DNA of 64,000 nucleotides from Afipia carboxidovorans OM5 (GTDB lineage: Bacteria; Pseudomonadota; Alphaproteobacteria; Rhizobiales; Xanthobacteraceae): NCBI RefSeq assembly GCF_000218565.1, contig NC_015684.1, forward strand, positions 2,852,001 to 2,916,000, read 5' to 3'. Below, in pieces: positions 15,810 through 23,545 of this stretch. Position numbers and translations under genes: made by a program. Below the pieces are notes generated by a model. That model saw only the letters and a program-made list of their open reading frames with translations, was not told the DNA's origin and searched no databases. Position 1 is the stretch's first letter; each line of letters starts with the position of its first letter.

Positions 15810-17216
15810 ATGGCACCGACGAACAAGACCACCCGCACCGAAACCGACACCTTTGGTCCGATCGAGGTGGCCGCTGACCGCTATTGGGGCGCGCAGACCG
15901 AACGCTCGCGCAACAACTTCAAGATCGGCACCGAACACATGCCGCTGCCGCTGATCCGCGCGATGGCCATCGTCAAGCTCGCCGCGGCAAAAACCAATCT
16001 GGACCTCAAGCTGATCGACAAGAAACTCGCCGACGCCATCATCGCCGCCGCGCAGGAGATCATCGACGGCAAGCTCAACGACCATTTCCCACTTGTCGTG
16101 TGGCAGACCGGCTCCGGCACCCAGACCAACATGAACCTGAACGAGGTGATCTCGAATCGCGCCAACGAAATGCTCGGCGGCGAGCGCGGCACCAAGAAGC
16201 CGGTTCACCCCAACGATCACGTCAATATGGGCCAGTCGTCGAACGATGCCTTCCCGACCGCAATGCATATCGCTGCGGCGGAAGAGATCGCTCATACCCT
16301 CATTCCCGCGCTGGAAGAACTGCTCGCCGCGCTCCGCGCCAAGCAGAAAGAATTCGCTTCGATCGTCAAAATCGGCCGCACGCATACGCAGGATGCGACG
16401 CCGCTCACGCTCGGCCAGGAATTTTCCGGCTACGCCGCGCAGGTCGAAAGCGGCATCGCCCGCATCAAGGAGAGCGCGAAGAGCCTCAATCTGCTGGCGC
16501 AGGGCGGCACTGCCGTCGGCACCGGCCTCAATGCCAAGCCGGGATTTGCGGAAGGCTTTGCGAAACACGCCGCCGCGATCACCGGACTTCCGTTTGTGAC
16601 AGCGCCGAACAAATTCGAGGCGCTCGCCTCGAACGACAGCTACGTCTACGTCCATGGCGCGATCAACGCGACCGCGACCGGCCTCTTCAAGATCGCCAAC
16701 GACATCCGCCTGCTCGGCTCCGGTCCGCGCTCGGGTCTCGGCGAGCTCATCCTGCCGGAAAACGAGCCGGGCTCATCGATCATGCCGGGCAAGGTCAACC
16801 CGACGCAGTGCGAAGCCTTGACGATGGTGTGCTGCCAGATTTTCGGGAACCAGACCACGCTGACGACTGCAGGCAGCCAGGGCCACTTCGAGCTGAACGT
16901 TTACAAACCCGTCATGGTGTTCGCGATGCTGACCTCGATCCGGCTGATGGCGGACGCGGCACGTTCCTTCACTCAAAATTGCGTGATCGGAATCCGCGCC
17001 GATGAAAAGCGGATCGGCGATCTGATGCAGCGCTCGCTGATGCTTGTCACCGCGCTTGCACCGAAGATCGGTTATGACAATGCCGCGAAGATCGCCAAGA
17101 CCGCACATGCCAACGGCACGACGCTGAAAGAAGAGGCTTTAAGACTTGGTTTTGTCACCGCGGAAGAATTTGATTCTATCGTGCGGCCGGAAAAGATGAC
17201 CAGTTCGAGCAATTGA
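15810..17216 (+). CDS. fumC: Fumarate hydratase class II
   Basis: 468 residues. Hydrates fumarate to malate in the TCA cycle; a homotetramer without Fe-S cluster. The signature GSSIMPGKVNPT is present near residue 322, with TGSGTQTNMNLNEVI and HPNDHVNMGQSSNDAFPTAMH as the other active-site segments. Start ATG 15810 (MAPTNKTTRTETD) has GAGGA at 15801-15805; a longer open frame from 15717 lacks similarity to the family. Confidence 0.97.
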   Translation: MAPTNKTTRTETDTFGPIEVAADRYWGAQTERSRNNFKIGTEHMPLPLIRAMAIVKLAAAKTNLDLKLIDKKLADAIIAAAQEIIDGKLNDHFPLVVWQTGSGTQTNMNLNEVISNRANEMLGGERGTKKPVHPNDHVNMGQSSNDAFPTAMHIAAAEEIAHTLIPALEELLAALRAKQKEFASIVKIGRTHTQDATPLTLGQEFSGYAAQVESGIARIKESAKSLNLLAQGGTAVGTGLNAKPGFAEGFAKHAAAITGLPFVTAPNKFEALASNDSYVYVHGAINATATGLFKIANDIRLLGSGPRSGLGELILPENEPGSSIMPGKVNPTQCEALTMVCCQIFGNQTTLTTAGSQGHFELNVYKPVMVFAMLTSIRLMADAARSFTQNCVIGIRADEKRIGDLMQRSLMLVTALAPKIGYDNAAKIAKTAHANGTTLKEEALRLGFVTAEEFDSIVRPEKMTSSSN

Positions 17217-17435
17217 AACGTCTGGCACCTGGTATACGCAATACCTCAGATACGATGCGTTTTTCTTGCATCCAAAGACGTAGTATTGTTTTGCTACCGC
17301 TCTTATGATGCGTCTGTTACAGCGCAGTCGCGTAGCTCATGTCGCAGAGACTTATGGCCTCCACGACCTTATATACGCGCTGCAAGCGGCGACCGGCGGG
17401 TCGACCTTCAATAACAAAGAAGCAAAGAGACTCCT

Positions 17436-17624
17436 GTGGGCGAGTTGGTCAACTTAAATAGGTTCAAGAAGCGCCTCGACCGGGAGCGTGCCAATGTGCA
17501 TGCGAACAGTCAGCGCGCGAAGCATGGACGTACAAAAGCCGAAAAGAACAACCAACGTATTCTCGACCAGCGTGCAGAGGCGTTTCTCAATCAACACCTA
17601 CGCGATGATGGAAAGTCTTCATGA
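17436..17624 (+). CDS. DUF4169 family small basic protein
   Basis: 62 residues, strongly basic with Arg, Lys, Asn and His. It begins GELVNLNRFKKRLDRERA, the start typical of DUF4169 proteins that are common in Rhizobiales next to ribbon-helix-helix proteins. Start is GTG at 17436; an internal TTG is a poorer alternative. The stop overlaps the next gene (ATGA at 17621-17624). Function unknown. The 219 bases upstream (17217-17435) show no gene. Confidence 0.8.
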   Translation: MGELVNLNRFKKRLDRERANVHANSQRAKHGRTKAEKNNQRILDQRAEAFLNQHLRDDGKSS

Positions 17625-17902
17625 AGTCCCCTGTCGTTAAACGCTCGATCGTGGTCGCTGGACACAAGACGAGTGTCAGTCTGGAAGAAGCCTTCTGGAA
17701 CGGCATGAAAGAAATCTCGTCCGCGCGCGGCATGACCTTGTCCGAACTCGTGGGCGAGATCGACAGTCAACGCAAACAGGGCAACCTGTCCTCGGCTATC
17801 CGGCTGTTCGTCCTCGACCACTATCGCTCGATGACGGTGAGCCCGGCCGAAGTGCACAGCGCGATGCACGAGAGCCTGATGAGTCCCCAGGCCGCCGAGT
17901 AA
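17621..17902 (+). CDS. Ribbon-helix-helix domain protein (copy 1)
   Basis: 93 residues. The segment VVKRSIVVAGHKTSVSLEEAFWNGMKEI followed by GMTLSELVGEID and NLSSAIRLFVLDHYR matches the RHH_4 type of ribbon-helix-helix domain, in which an N-terminal strand pair makes DNA contacts as a dimer. It is translationally coupled to the DUF4169 gene. A close paralogue lies downstream at 18178-18498. It could be a transcription factor, but no target or operator is evident. Confidence 0.82.
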   Translation: MKSPVVKRSIVVAGHKTSVSLEEAFWNGMKEISSARGMTLSELVGEIDSQRKQGNLSSAIRLFVLDHYRSMTVSPAEVHSAMHESLMSPQAAE

Positions 17903-18177
17903 CATCGGCTCTGCGGGAATATACGGATCGCCTCCGCAATATCCTGACTCGTCGGTTAAGGCATTCACCGAATAGCAACGGTACTTCGTTTCAGGCACGA
18001 TGCGTTCGTCCTGATGACCCTTTGTCATGGGCCGTCAGAACACCGCATCGTTAGCGTGCACTATGCGCGCGCGACGATCGGATCGTTCAGTCGATAACGT
18101 GCCTCGCAGGCCGCTGGAGAAACCGTGCGGTTTTGCCGGCGAATGCGGCCGCCTGCGTTTCAGAAGGAATGAAGGTG

Positions 18178-18498
18178 ATGATCAGCCAGCGTGACCTCAG
18201 GGACCCCGCCATCGGCGGCGCAAAGGGATTTGCCGTCATCAAGCGATCCGTTGTGGTGGACGGACACAAGACTAGCGTGAGCCTTGAAGACGCCTTCTGG
18301 GCGAGCCTGAAGGATATCGCTGCGCGGCGCGGACTGTCTCTGTCGATGCAGATTGCCACTATCGATCAGAACCGCCAGACCAACAATCTGTCGTCGGCGA
18401 TCCGGCTGTTCGTGCTCGATTACTTCCGCGAACGCGCGATCGGCACGATGTTTATCGGCGAGCGGCAAGGCGCACCGACGCTCTCGCCTACTCACTAA
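18178..18498 (+). CDS. Ribbon-helix-helix domain protein (copy 2)
   Basis: 106 residues. KRSVVVDGHKTSVSLEDAFWASLKDIAARRG and NLSSAIRLFVLDYFRERA match copy 1 closely over about 60 residues; the N-terminal 20 residues and the C-terminal tail differ. ATG at 18178 has AGAAGGA at 18162-18168; another ATG three codons earlier (18169) is possible. The 275 bases between the two copies hold no gene I recognise. Confidence 0.78.
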   Translation: MISQRDLRDPAIGGAKGFAVIKRSVVVDGHKTSVSLEDAFWASLKDIAARRGLSLSMQIATIDQNRQTNNLSSAIRLFVLDYFRERAIGTMFIGERQGAPTLSPTH

Positions 18499-18500
18499 AT

Positions 18501-21500
18501 TTAGAACGTCGCAGAAGAACGTGGTGCACGCGGTGTGCGCAGCGCGCCGGGTGCAGGCTTGATGTCGATCGGCGGCGGCAGCGGTGTGACGCGCGCATCC
18601 GGCGACAGAGTGACCGGCGGTGGCGAGGCAGGAGCCGCTGTCGTGGGTGGCGCGGCCGCCTTGCGCCGGCGCGGATCGAGCGGCGGCAGCTTCACCTCGC
18701 CCGGCGGCAGACTCATCTCCGCCGGAGCAGCAACAGCATCGCGCGGCGGTAGCGGCTGGACCTGCGGCTGGGGCTGGATCTGTTGCTGAAGCTGCGGCTG
18801 CGGTTGAAGCTTTGGCGGCTGCGGACGGCCTTCCTTCTCCAGCGCATCGAGGCGCTGCGTCTCCCGCTCGATCGCGCGCAGCGACAGCCATGACGATAGC
18901 GCCGCGACATCGACATCGCGCGTCAGACCCTGCGGTGTGCCATGCAGGAATATCTGGATTTCCGGCGCATCCTTCAACGCGGACGATGTTGCCTTGAACG
19001 CGATCCGAAGATCGCCCTGCTCTTCCGGAATGTCGTAACCGCCGGAAATCGTCGCCTGCGCCGCTTCCGTCCGGAACGCCGCCGGGTCGGCATGCAGGCG
19101 CCCATCCTTGATGGCGAAGGACACATCGGCGGTTGCCGCCGCAAGCGGTGCTTGATCGAGCGCCAGTGCCACCGCCTCCTTCAGGTCCTCGTTCTTCATC
19201 GGCTGCTCGGAGGCCTGGTTCACCATATCGAACGTTGCCGCAGCAAGACGCGGCAGATGCGCATCGGTGAGCGTCAGCACGCCGTTGCCTGACAACGCGT
19301 TACGCAACGCTGTCGCGCTGCGCCCATGGGTGGCGAGGGTCATTCGCAGCGAAGCCTGGCCGGGTGGCAAAGCCAACTCACGATATTTCAGGGCAGCCGC
19401 GTCGGCCTTGTCGAGTTTGAAGCTTGCCTCGATTGCGGTATCGGCCGCGCCACGCTGCGCGACACCCGAGAGGCTGAGCGCGCCACCACCGATCGATGCC
19501 TTCCCGTCATCCAATGCAAGCGAAGCGCCGTCGCCGCGCAGCGCGCCGCTGACCGCCGTCACTTCCGCGCCGCCCGGCAGAAGCGCCTTGTCAGCCTTTA
19601 CCGCGAGCGATCCGCGCCATCCGAACCAGCCTTGCGCGAGTGGCTCGGTCGCAGTGCGCGCATCCGCACCGAGCATGGCAGCAACTAGGGTGCGGATATC
19701 GAGCGTTCCGACATCGATATTGCCTGAGAGACTGCGCTCGCCCTCGCGCGACAGTGACAGGTTTCCGGCAACAACCTCCGCACCGAGCTTGCCGGAAAAT
19801 TTTTCCAGTGCGAACGCATCATCGGTGACGACAAGACGTCCCGAAACATCGTTGATCGCCGTATCCGGTGCCAGCCACGGCGCGACCACCGCGCGACGCA
19901 GCTTGAGGTCGAACGCCTGTCGCTTCGACGGTCCGCCATCCGCGACGGTAGCAAGCTCGGCCTGCAGCGGCGCGATGTCATGACCAAGGATTTTCGCCTT
20001 GGTGAAATCGAGCTGCGCGCGCAGGGCACGCCCCGCCTTCTCGCGCCATGCCATGCTTTCGCGCACAAGGTTCGCGAGCTTGTCGCCGTCGACAAACGGC
20101 GACCGCAACGTGAGGTCGATCTCTTTGGCCTTCTGCGCGACACGGCCCTCGAGCTGAGTGCCGAACAGATCGAGCTTCATCTCATCGAGCACGAGTTCGT
20201 GGGCACTGAACGCTATCGCCGCCTTGAGACGCAGATTGCCACGTAGCGCGCGCGCAAGCTCGGATTTGCCGAACGCCCACTCCGTGAAGGCTCGCGCATC
20301 AGAAGCATCAAGGCTGACCGGGCCGGCGAAACGCTCGCCATCGCTTCCGCGCGTCACCTTCCCGCTCAACGTAAGACGAGAATCACCGGGGCCACCGAGC
20401 GCAAGCTTGCCCACCGTCCATGCGTCGTCACGGCCTTCAATACGCACCGACAGCCCATTCAACGCATGTCCCGCGACATTCGCACGATCCACTGCGACAT
20501 CGATCTGCGAGAGCCACGGCAGCGTTGGCAAAACCGCCATCGCGCCGGCAAGCAGCGCGGCCGGCGTCTTGCCATGCAGCGTCTTGTTCTCGGCCAATGC
20601 ACGGTCGAGATCGAGTTGCGGCGCCGACAGCGCCACGCGCAGCTTCGCCGGCTTGAACGCGAGCGCGCCCTCACCCGCGAGCTTCAGGCCGGTCGCTTCC
20701 GTACCGGACAGGAGTTGTCCTTGCGTGAACGCTGCGCCGGACGGATCGAGCGTGGTGCGCGCGGTGATACGCCAGGGCATCTCATCCGCCGCACCGAGCG
20801 CCAGCGCACCGGCAAAGCGCGGCACGCGGTTCTCGAACGCTAGCGTGCCGTCGAACGACGATGCGACGCTGCCCGCCGCTGCGGAATCGAGATCGAGCCG
20901 CAGCCGCGTCGCCTCGTTGTCGCCCGCCTTCGACAGCGCGAGCCGGAACGGCTGCTTTGCGTCGCGCAGGAGGAAACTGCCCTCGCCGCGCAGGTTGCCG
21001 CCGAGCGAGCGCACGTCACCGCGGAAGTCGAGGCCGTCGAGCACATGCGCGGCGCCGCTCGCGGCATCGTGCAGCGTCACGCGCCCCGCAAGGTCGAGCC
21101 GGTCGATCGCCAATTCGCCGAAATTGAATTCGCCCTTGGCAGGCGCGATGATGCGGCCGTCCTTGTCGAGGCCGATATCGAGCGCGAGCCCCGTCAGCGA
21201 CAATTGCGTTGCGCGCCATTCGCCACGCAGTAGCGAGCCGAGGCTGAACTCGACGTCGAGTTTGCCGGCGGTGAGTTTCGTCGGGTCCTTCGGCGCACCA
21301 ACAGAAAGCTTGTGCATCCGCAGGATCGGCGCGGGCAGCAGCCGCGCATCGAGCGCACCCTCGACGCGCACCGGCGCACCGACCACGCGTGAAGCCTCGA
21401 CTTCAAACTGCGGCTTATACTTATTCCAGTCGACGAACAGCGGCGCCGCGAGCGCCGCAACCAGCGCCATGATGGCGGCTATCGCCAACCCGAGCAGCGT

Positions 21501-21509
21501 CGTCTGCAA
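18501..21509 (-). CDS. AsmA-family envelope protein
   Basis: 1002 residues. An N-terminal membrane anchor (about 5-25) is followed by FVDWNKYKPQFEVEASRVVG, the start of the AsmA repeat-beta-groove fold, and then a long periplasmic region with a C-terminal AsmA_2 domain (GNGVLTLTDAHLPRLAAATFDMVN). The last about 130 residues are rich in Pro and Gln (QPQPQLQQQIQPQPQ) and likely disordered. AsmA-like proteins are linked to lipid transport and outer-membrane assembly. The start is TTG at 21507-21509, kept because the family begins QTTLLGLAIA; an ATG 13 codons in is possible. The stop lies 2 bases after that of the convergent RHH gene. Confidence 0.88.
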   Translation of the reverse strand: MQTTLLGLAIAAIMALVAALAAPLFVDWNKYKPQFEVEASRVVGAPVRVEGALDARLLPAPILRMHKLSVGAPKDPTKLTAGKLDVEFSLGSLLRGEWRATQLSLTGLALDIGLDKDGRIIAPAKGEFNFGELAIDRLDLAGRVTLHDAASGAAHVLDGLDFRGDVRSLGGNLRGEGSFLLRDAKQPFRLALSKAGDNEATRLRLDLDSAAAGSVASSFDGTLAFENRVPRFAGALALGAADEMPWRITARTTLDPSGAAFTQGQLLSGTEATGLKLAGEGALAFKPAKLRVALSAPQLDLDRALAENKTLHGKTPAALLAGAMAVLPTLPWLSQIDVAVDRANVAGHALNGLSVRIEGRDDAWTVGKLALGGPGDSRLTLSGKVTRGSDGERFAGPVSLDASDARAFTEWAFGKSELARALRGNLRLKAAIAFSAHELVLDEMKLDLFGTQLEGRVAQKAKEIDLTLRSPFVDGDKLANLVRESMAWREKAGRALRAQLDFTKAKILGHDIAPLQAELATVADGGPSKRQAFDLKLRRAVVAPWLAPDTAINDVSGRLVVTDDAFALEKFSGKLGAEVVAGNLSLSREGERSLSGNIDVGTLDIRTLVAAMLGADARTATEPLAQGWFGWRGSLAVKADKALLPGGAEVTAVSGALRGDGASLALDDGKASIGGGALSLSGVAQRGAADTAIEASFKLDKADAAALKYRELALPPGQASLRMTLATHGRSATALRNALSGNGVLTLTDAHLPRLAAATFDMVNQASEQPMKNEDLKEAVALALDQAPLAAATADVSFAIKDGRLHADPAAFRTEAAQATISGGYDIPEEQGDLRIAFKATSSALKDAPEIQIFLHGTPQGLTRDVDVAALSSWLSLRAIERETQRLDALEKEGRPQPPKLQPQPQLQQQIQPQPQVQPLPPRDAVAAPAEMSLPPGEVKLPPLDPRRRKAAAPPTTAAPASPPPVTLSPDARVTPLPPPIDIKPAPGALRTPRAPRSSATF

Positions 21510-21601
21510 CCCTGATCCCCGCGGAAAACGGCGCGATCATCCCGGCCGCGCCTGCCCCATCATAGGGAAAAGTGTGGCGAAGTCACAACGCCGCAAAAGG
21601 G

Positions 21602-23011
21602 TTACGGCAGCGGGAAAATCTTTCCGGGATTGAAGATGCCGTTCGGATCGAGCGCCTTTTTGATCGCGCGCATCGCCTCGATCGCCTCCGGCCCCAGTTC
21701 GGGAACAAGGTAGTCCTGCTTGCCCTGCCCGATGCCGTGCTCGCCGGTGCAGGTGCCGTCCATGCGGTGCGCGCGCTCGGCGAGGCGATGCACGAATTCG
21801 TGGCCGCGCGCCACCTCGTCCGGATCGTTGACGTCGCACAGCATGAGGCAATGGAAATTGCCGTCGCCGACATGGCCGACGATCGGCGCGATCAGCTTGA
21901 AGCGCTCGATGTCATGTTCCGTCTCGCTGACGCAATCGGCGAGCCGCGAGATCGGCACGCAGACGTCGGTCGACATCGGCCGCGAGCCCGGGCGGATCGC
22001 CGCTGCCGCCCAATAGGCGTCGTGACGCGCCTGCCATAGCCGCGTGCGATCTTCCGCGCGCGTCGTCCACTCGAACGCGCCGCCGCCGCAATCCTTGGCG
22101 ATCTCCGCGAACGCCGACGACTGCTCGGCGACCTCGGCCTCGCTACCGTGGAATTCCAAGAGGAGAAGCGGCGTCAGCGGCAACGTCAGCTTTGAATAGG
22201 CGTTGCAGGCGGCGACCTGCGCGGCATTGAGAAGCTCGATCCGCGCCAGCGGAATGCCGCTCTGGATCGCGAGGATGGTGGCGTCGCAGGCGCCCTTCAC
22301 GCTGCCGAACGAGCAGGACGCCGCGGCAATGCTCTGCGGAATGCCGCGCAGCCGCATCGTCATTTCGCAGATGATGCCGAGCGTGCCTTCCGCACCGATA
22401 AACAGATGCGTGAGATCGTATCCCGCAGAGGATTTCTTCGCCCGCGTACCGGTGGTGATGATCTCGCCGTCGCCGCGCACCACTTTCAGCGCCAGCACAT
22501 TGTCGCGCACCGTGCCGTAGCGCACCGCGTTGGTGCCCGACGCGCGCGTCGAGGCCATGCCGCCGAGCGTTGCATCCGCGCCAGGATCGATCGGGAAAAA
22601 CAACCCCTGATCGCGCAGGTTCTCGTTCAGCGTCTTGCGGGTGATACCGGGCTCGATCACGCAATCGAGGTCTTCCGAATGCACCGCGAGCACGCGGTTC
22701 ATCTCGCGCAGGTCGAGCGAGATGCCGCCGAAGGGCGCGTTCACCTGCCCTTCCAGCGAGGTGCCCGCGCCGAACGGCACAATCGGCAGGCGGTGGCGCG
22801 CGCAGATACGCACCGCATCCTGAATGTCGGCAACGCTGCGCACCAGCACCACCGCGTCGGGCAACTGCGGTGCGATCCATGTCGTGGTGTGGCTGTGCTG
22901 CTCGCGCTGGGATTGCGAGGTGAAAAAATCGCGCTGGAAGCGCGTGGCGAGGGTTTCAAACGCATTGCTGAGAGTCTGCGGCGAAACCCGGGGTGCCGTT
23001 GTCGTGGTCAA
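21602..23011 (-). CDS. FAD-binding oxidoreductase, D-lactate dehydrogenase/glycolate oxidase GlcD type
   Basis: 469 residues. FAD_binding_4 domain (IVPFGAGTSLEGQVNAPFGG and PGADATLGGMASTRASGTNAVRYGT, about residues 60-170) followed by the FAD-oxidase C domain with metal-site histidines in GHVGDGNFH and the C-terminal EHGIGQGKQ. It would oxidise a 2-hydroxy acid such as D-lactate and pass electrons to quinone or cytochrome; the substrate cannot be told from the sequence. Start is TTG 23009-23011 (TTTTAPRVSP) with GCAGGAC about 9 bases upstream; an in-frame TTG 13 codons earlier is less likely. Confidence 0.9.
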   Translation of the reverse strand: MTTTTAPRVSPQTLSNAFETLATRFQRDFFTSQSQREQHSHTTTWIAPQLPDAVVLVRSVADIQDAVRICARHRLPIVPFGAGTSLEGQVNAPFGGISLDLREMNRVLAVHSEDLDCVIEPGITRKTLNENLRDQGLFFPIDPGADATLGGMASTRASGTNAVRYGTVRDNVLALKVVRGDGEIITTGTRAKKSSAGYDLTHLFIGAEGTLGIICEMTMRLRGIPQSIAAASCSFGSVKGACDATILAIQSGIPLARIELLNAAQVAACNAYSKLTLPLTPLLLLEFHGSEAEVAEQSSAFAEIAKDCGGGAFEWTTRAEDRTRLWQARHDAYWAAAAIRPGSRPMSTDVCVPISRLADCVSETEHDIERFKLIAPIVGHVGDGNFHCLMLCDVNDPDEVARGHEFVHRLAERAHRMDGTCTGEHGIGQGKQDYLVPELGPEAIEAMRAIKKALDPNGIFNPGKIFPLP

Positions 23012-23109
23012 GGCGCGTGTCCTGCAAGAAAAGCCACGCAACCGTCGCAAACGGCAACCGGCCGGTCAAGCCGACCGGCCGGTGATCAATCTGCGCTAGA
23101 TCAATGCCG

Positions 23110-23286
23110 CTACACCATCGGTCGTCGGCCGCGCATCAGGCCCACAACGGCCGAGACGGCGAACAGCACGATGGCGATAAAGAACACGATCTTGGCGATT
23201 TCGATCGACGCGCCGGCAATGCCGCCGAAGCCGAGAAGGCCCGCGACCAGCGCGATGATGAGAAACGTCACAACCCAACCCAACAT
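23110..23286 (-). CDS. DUF1328 small membrane protein
   Basis: 58 residues, nearly all hydrophobic, with two membrane helices. MLGWVVTFLIIALVAGLLGFGGIAG is the standard DUF1328 (YtjA) sequence, and it ends in the basic MRGRRPMV. ATG at 23284-23286 has AAGGAG 6 bases upstream, so the longer overlapping frames in the same register are rejected. Function unknown; homologues are often stress-induced. Confidence 0.9.
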   Translation of the reverse strand: MLGWVVTFLIIALVAGLLGFGGIAGASIEIAKIVFFIAIVLFAVSAVVGLMRGRRPMV

Positions 23287-23545
23287 GGCAGTCTCCTTGT
23301 GTCGATTCCGTTGCAGGAGGTGTTGCTCCTTTGCGAAACCAATCCGTGACCGATTTGGAAGTTCCGGGCACAAGCCGCCGCCCGATCCGGAAAAATGCCG
23401 GCTTTTCCGGGAACAAATCGTCGTTGGGCAGCCTGGCTCCTTGCCTGTACGGTCGGGGGCAAACCGCCTATATGTCTCGATATCCTTCGAGAAAGAAGGC
23501 TCCCTTTCACGCGCCCGCGGTGCCATCGTGGGGCAACCGATTCGC

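Noticed and set aside
22406..23545. 380-codon extension of the helicase gene
   Set aside because: Reads antisense through the lactate-type dehydrogenase and DUF1328 genes; the helicase core begins after the ATG at 23546.
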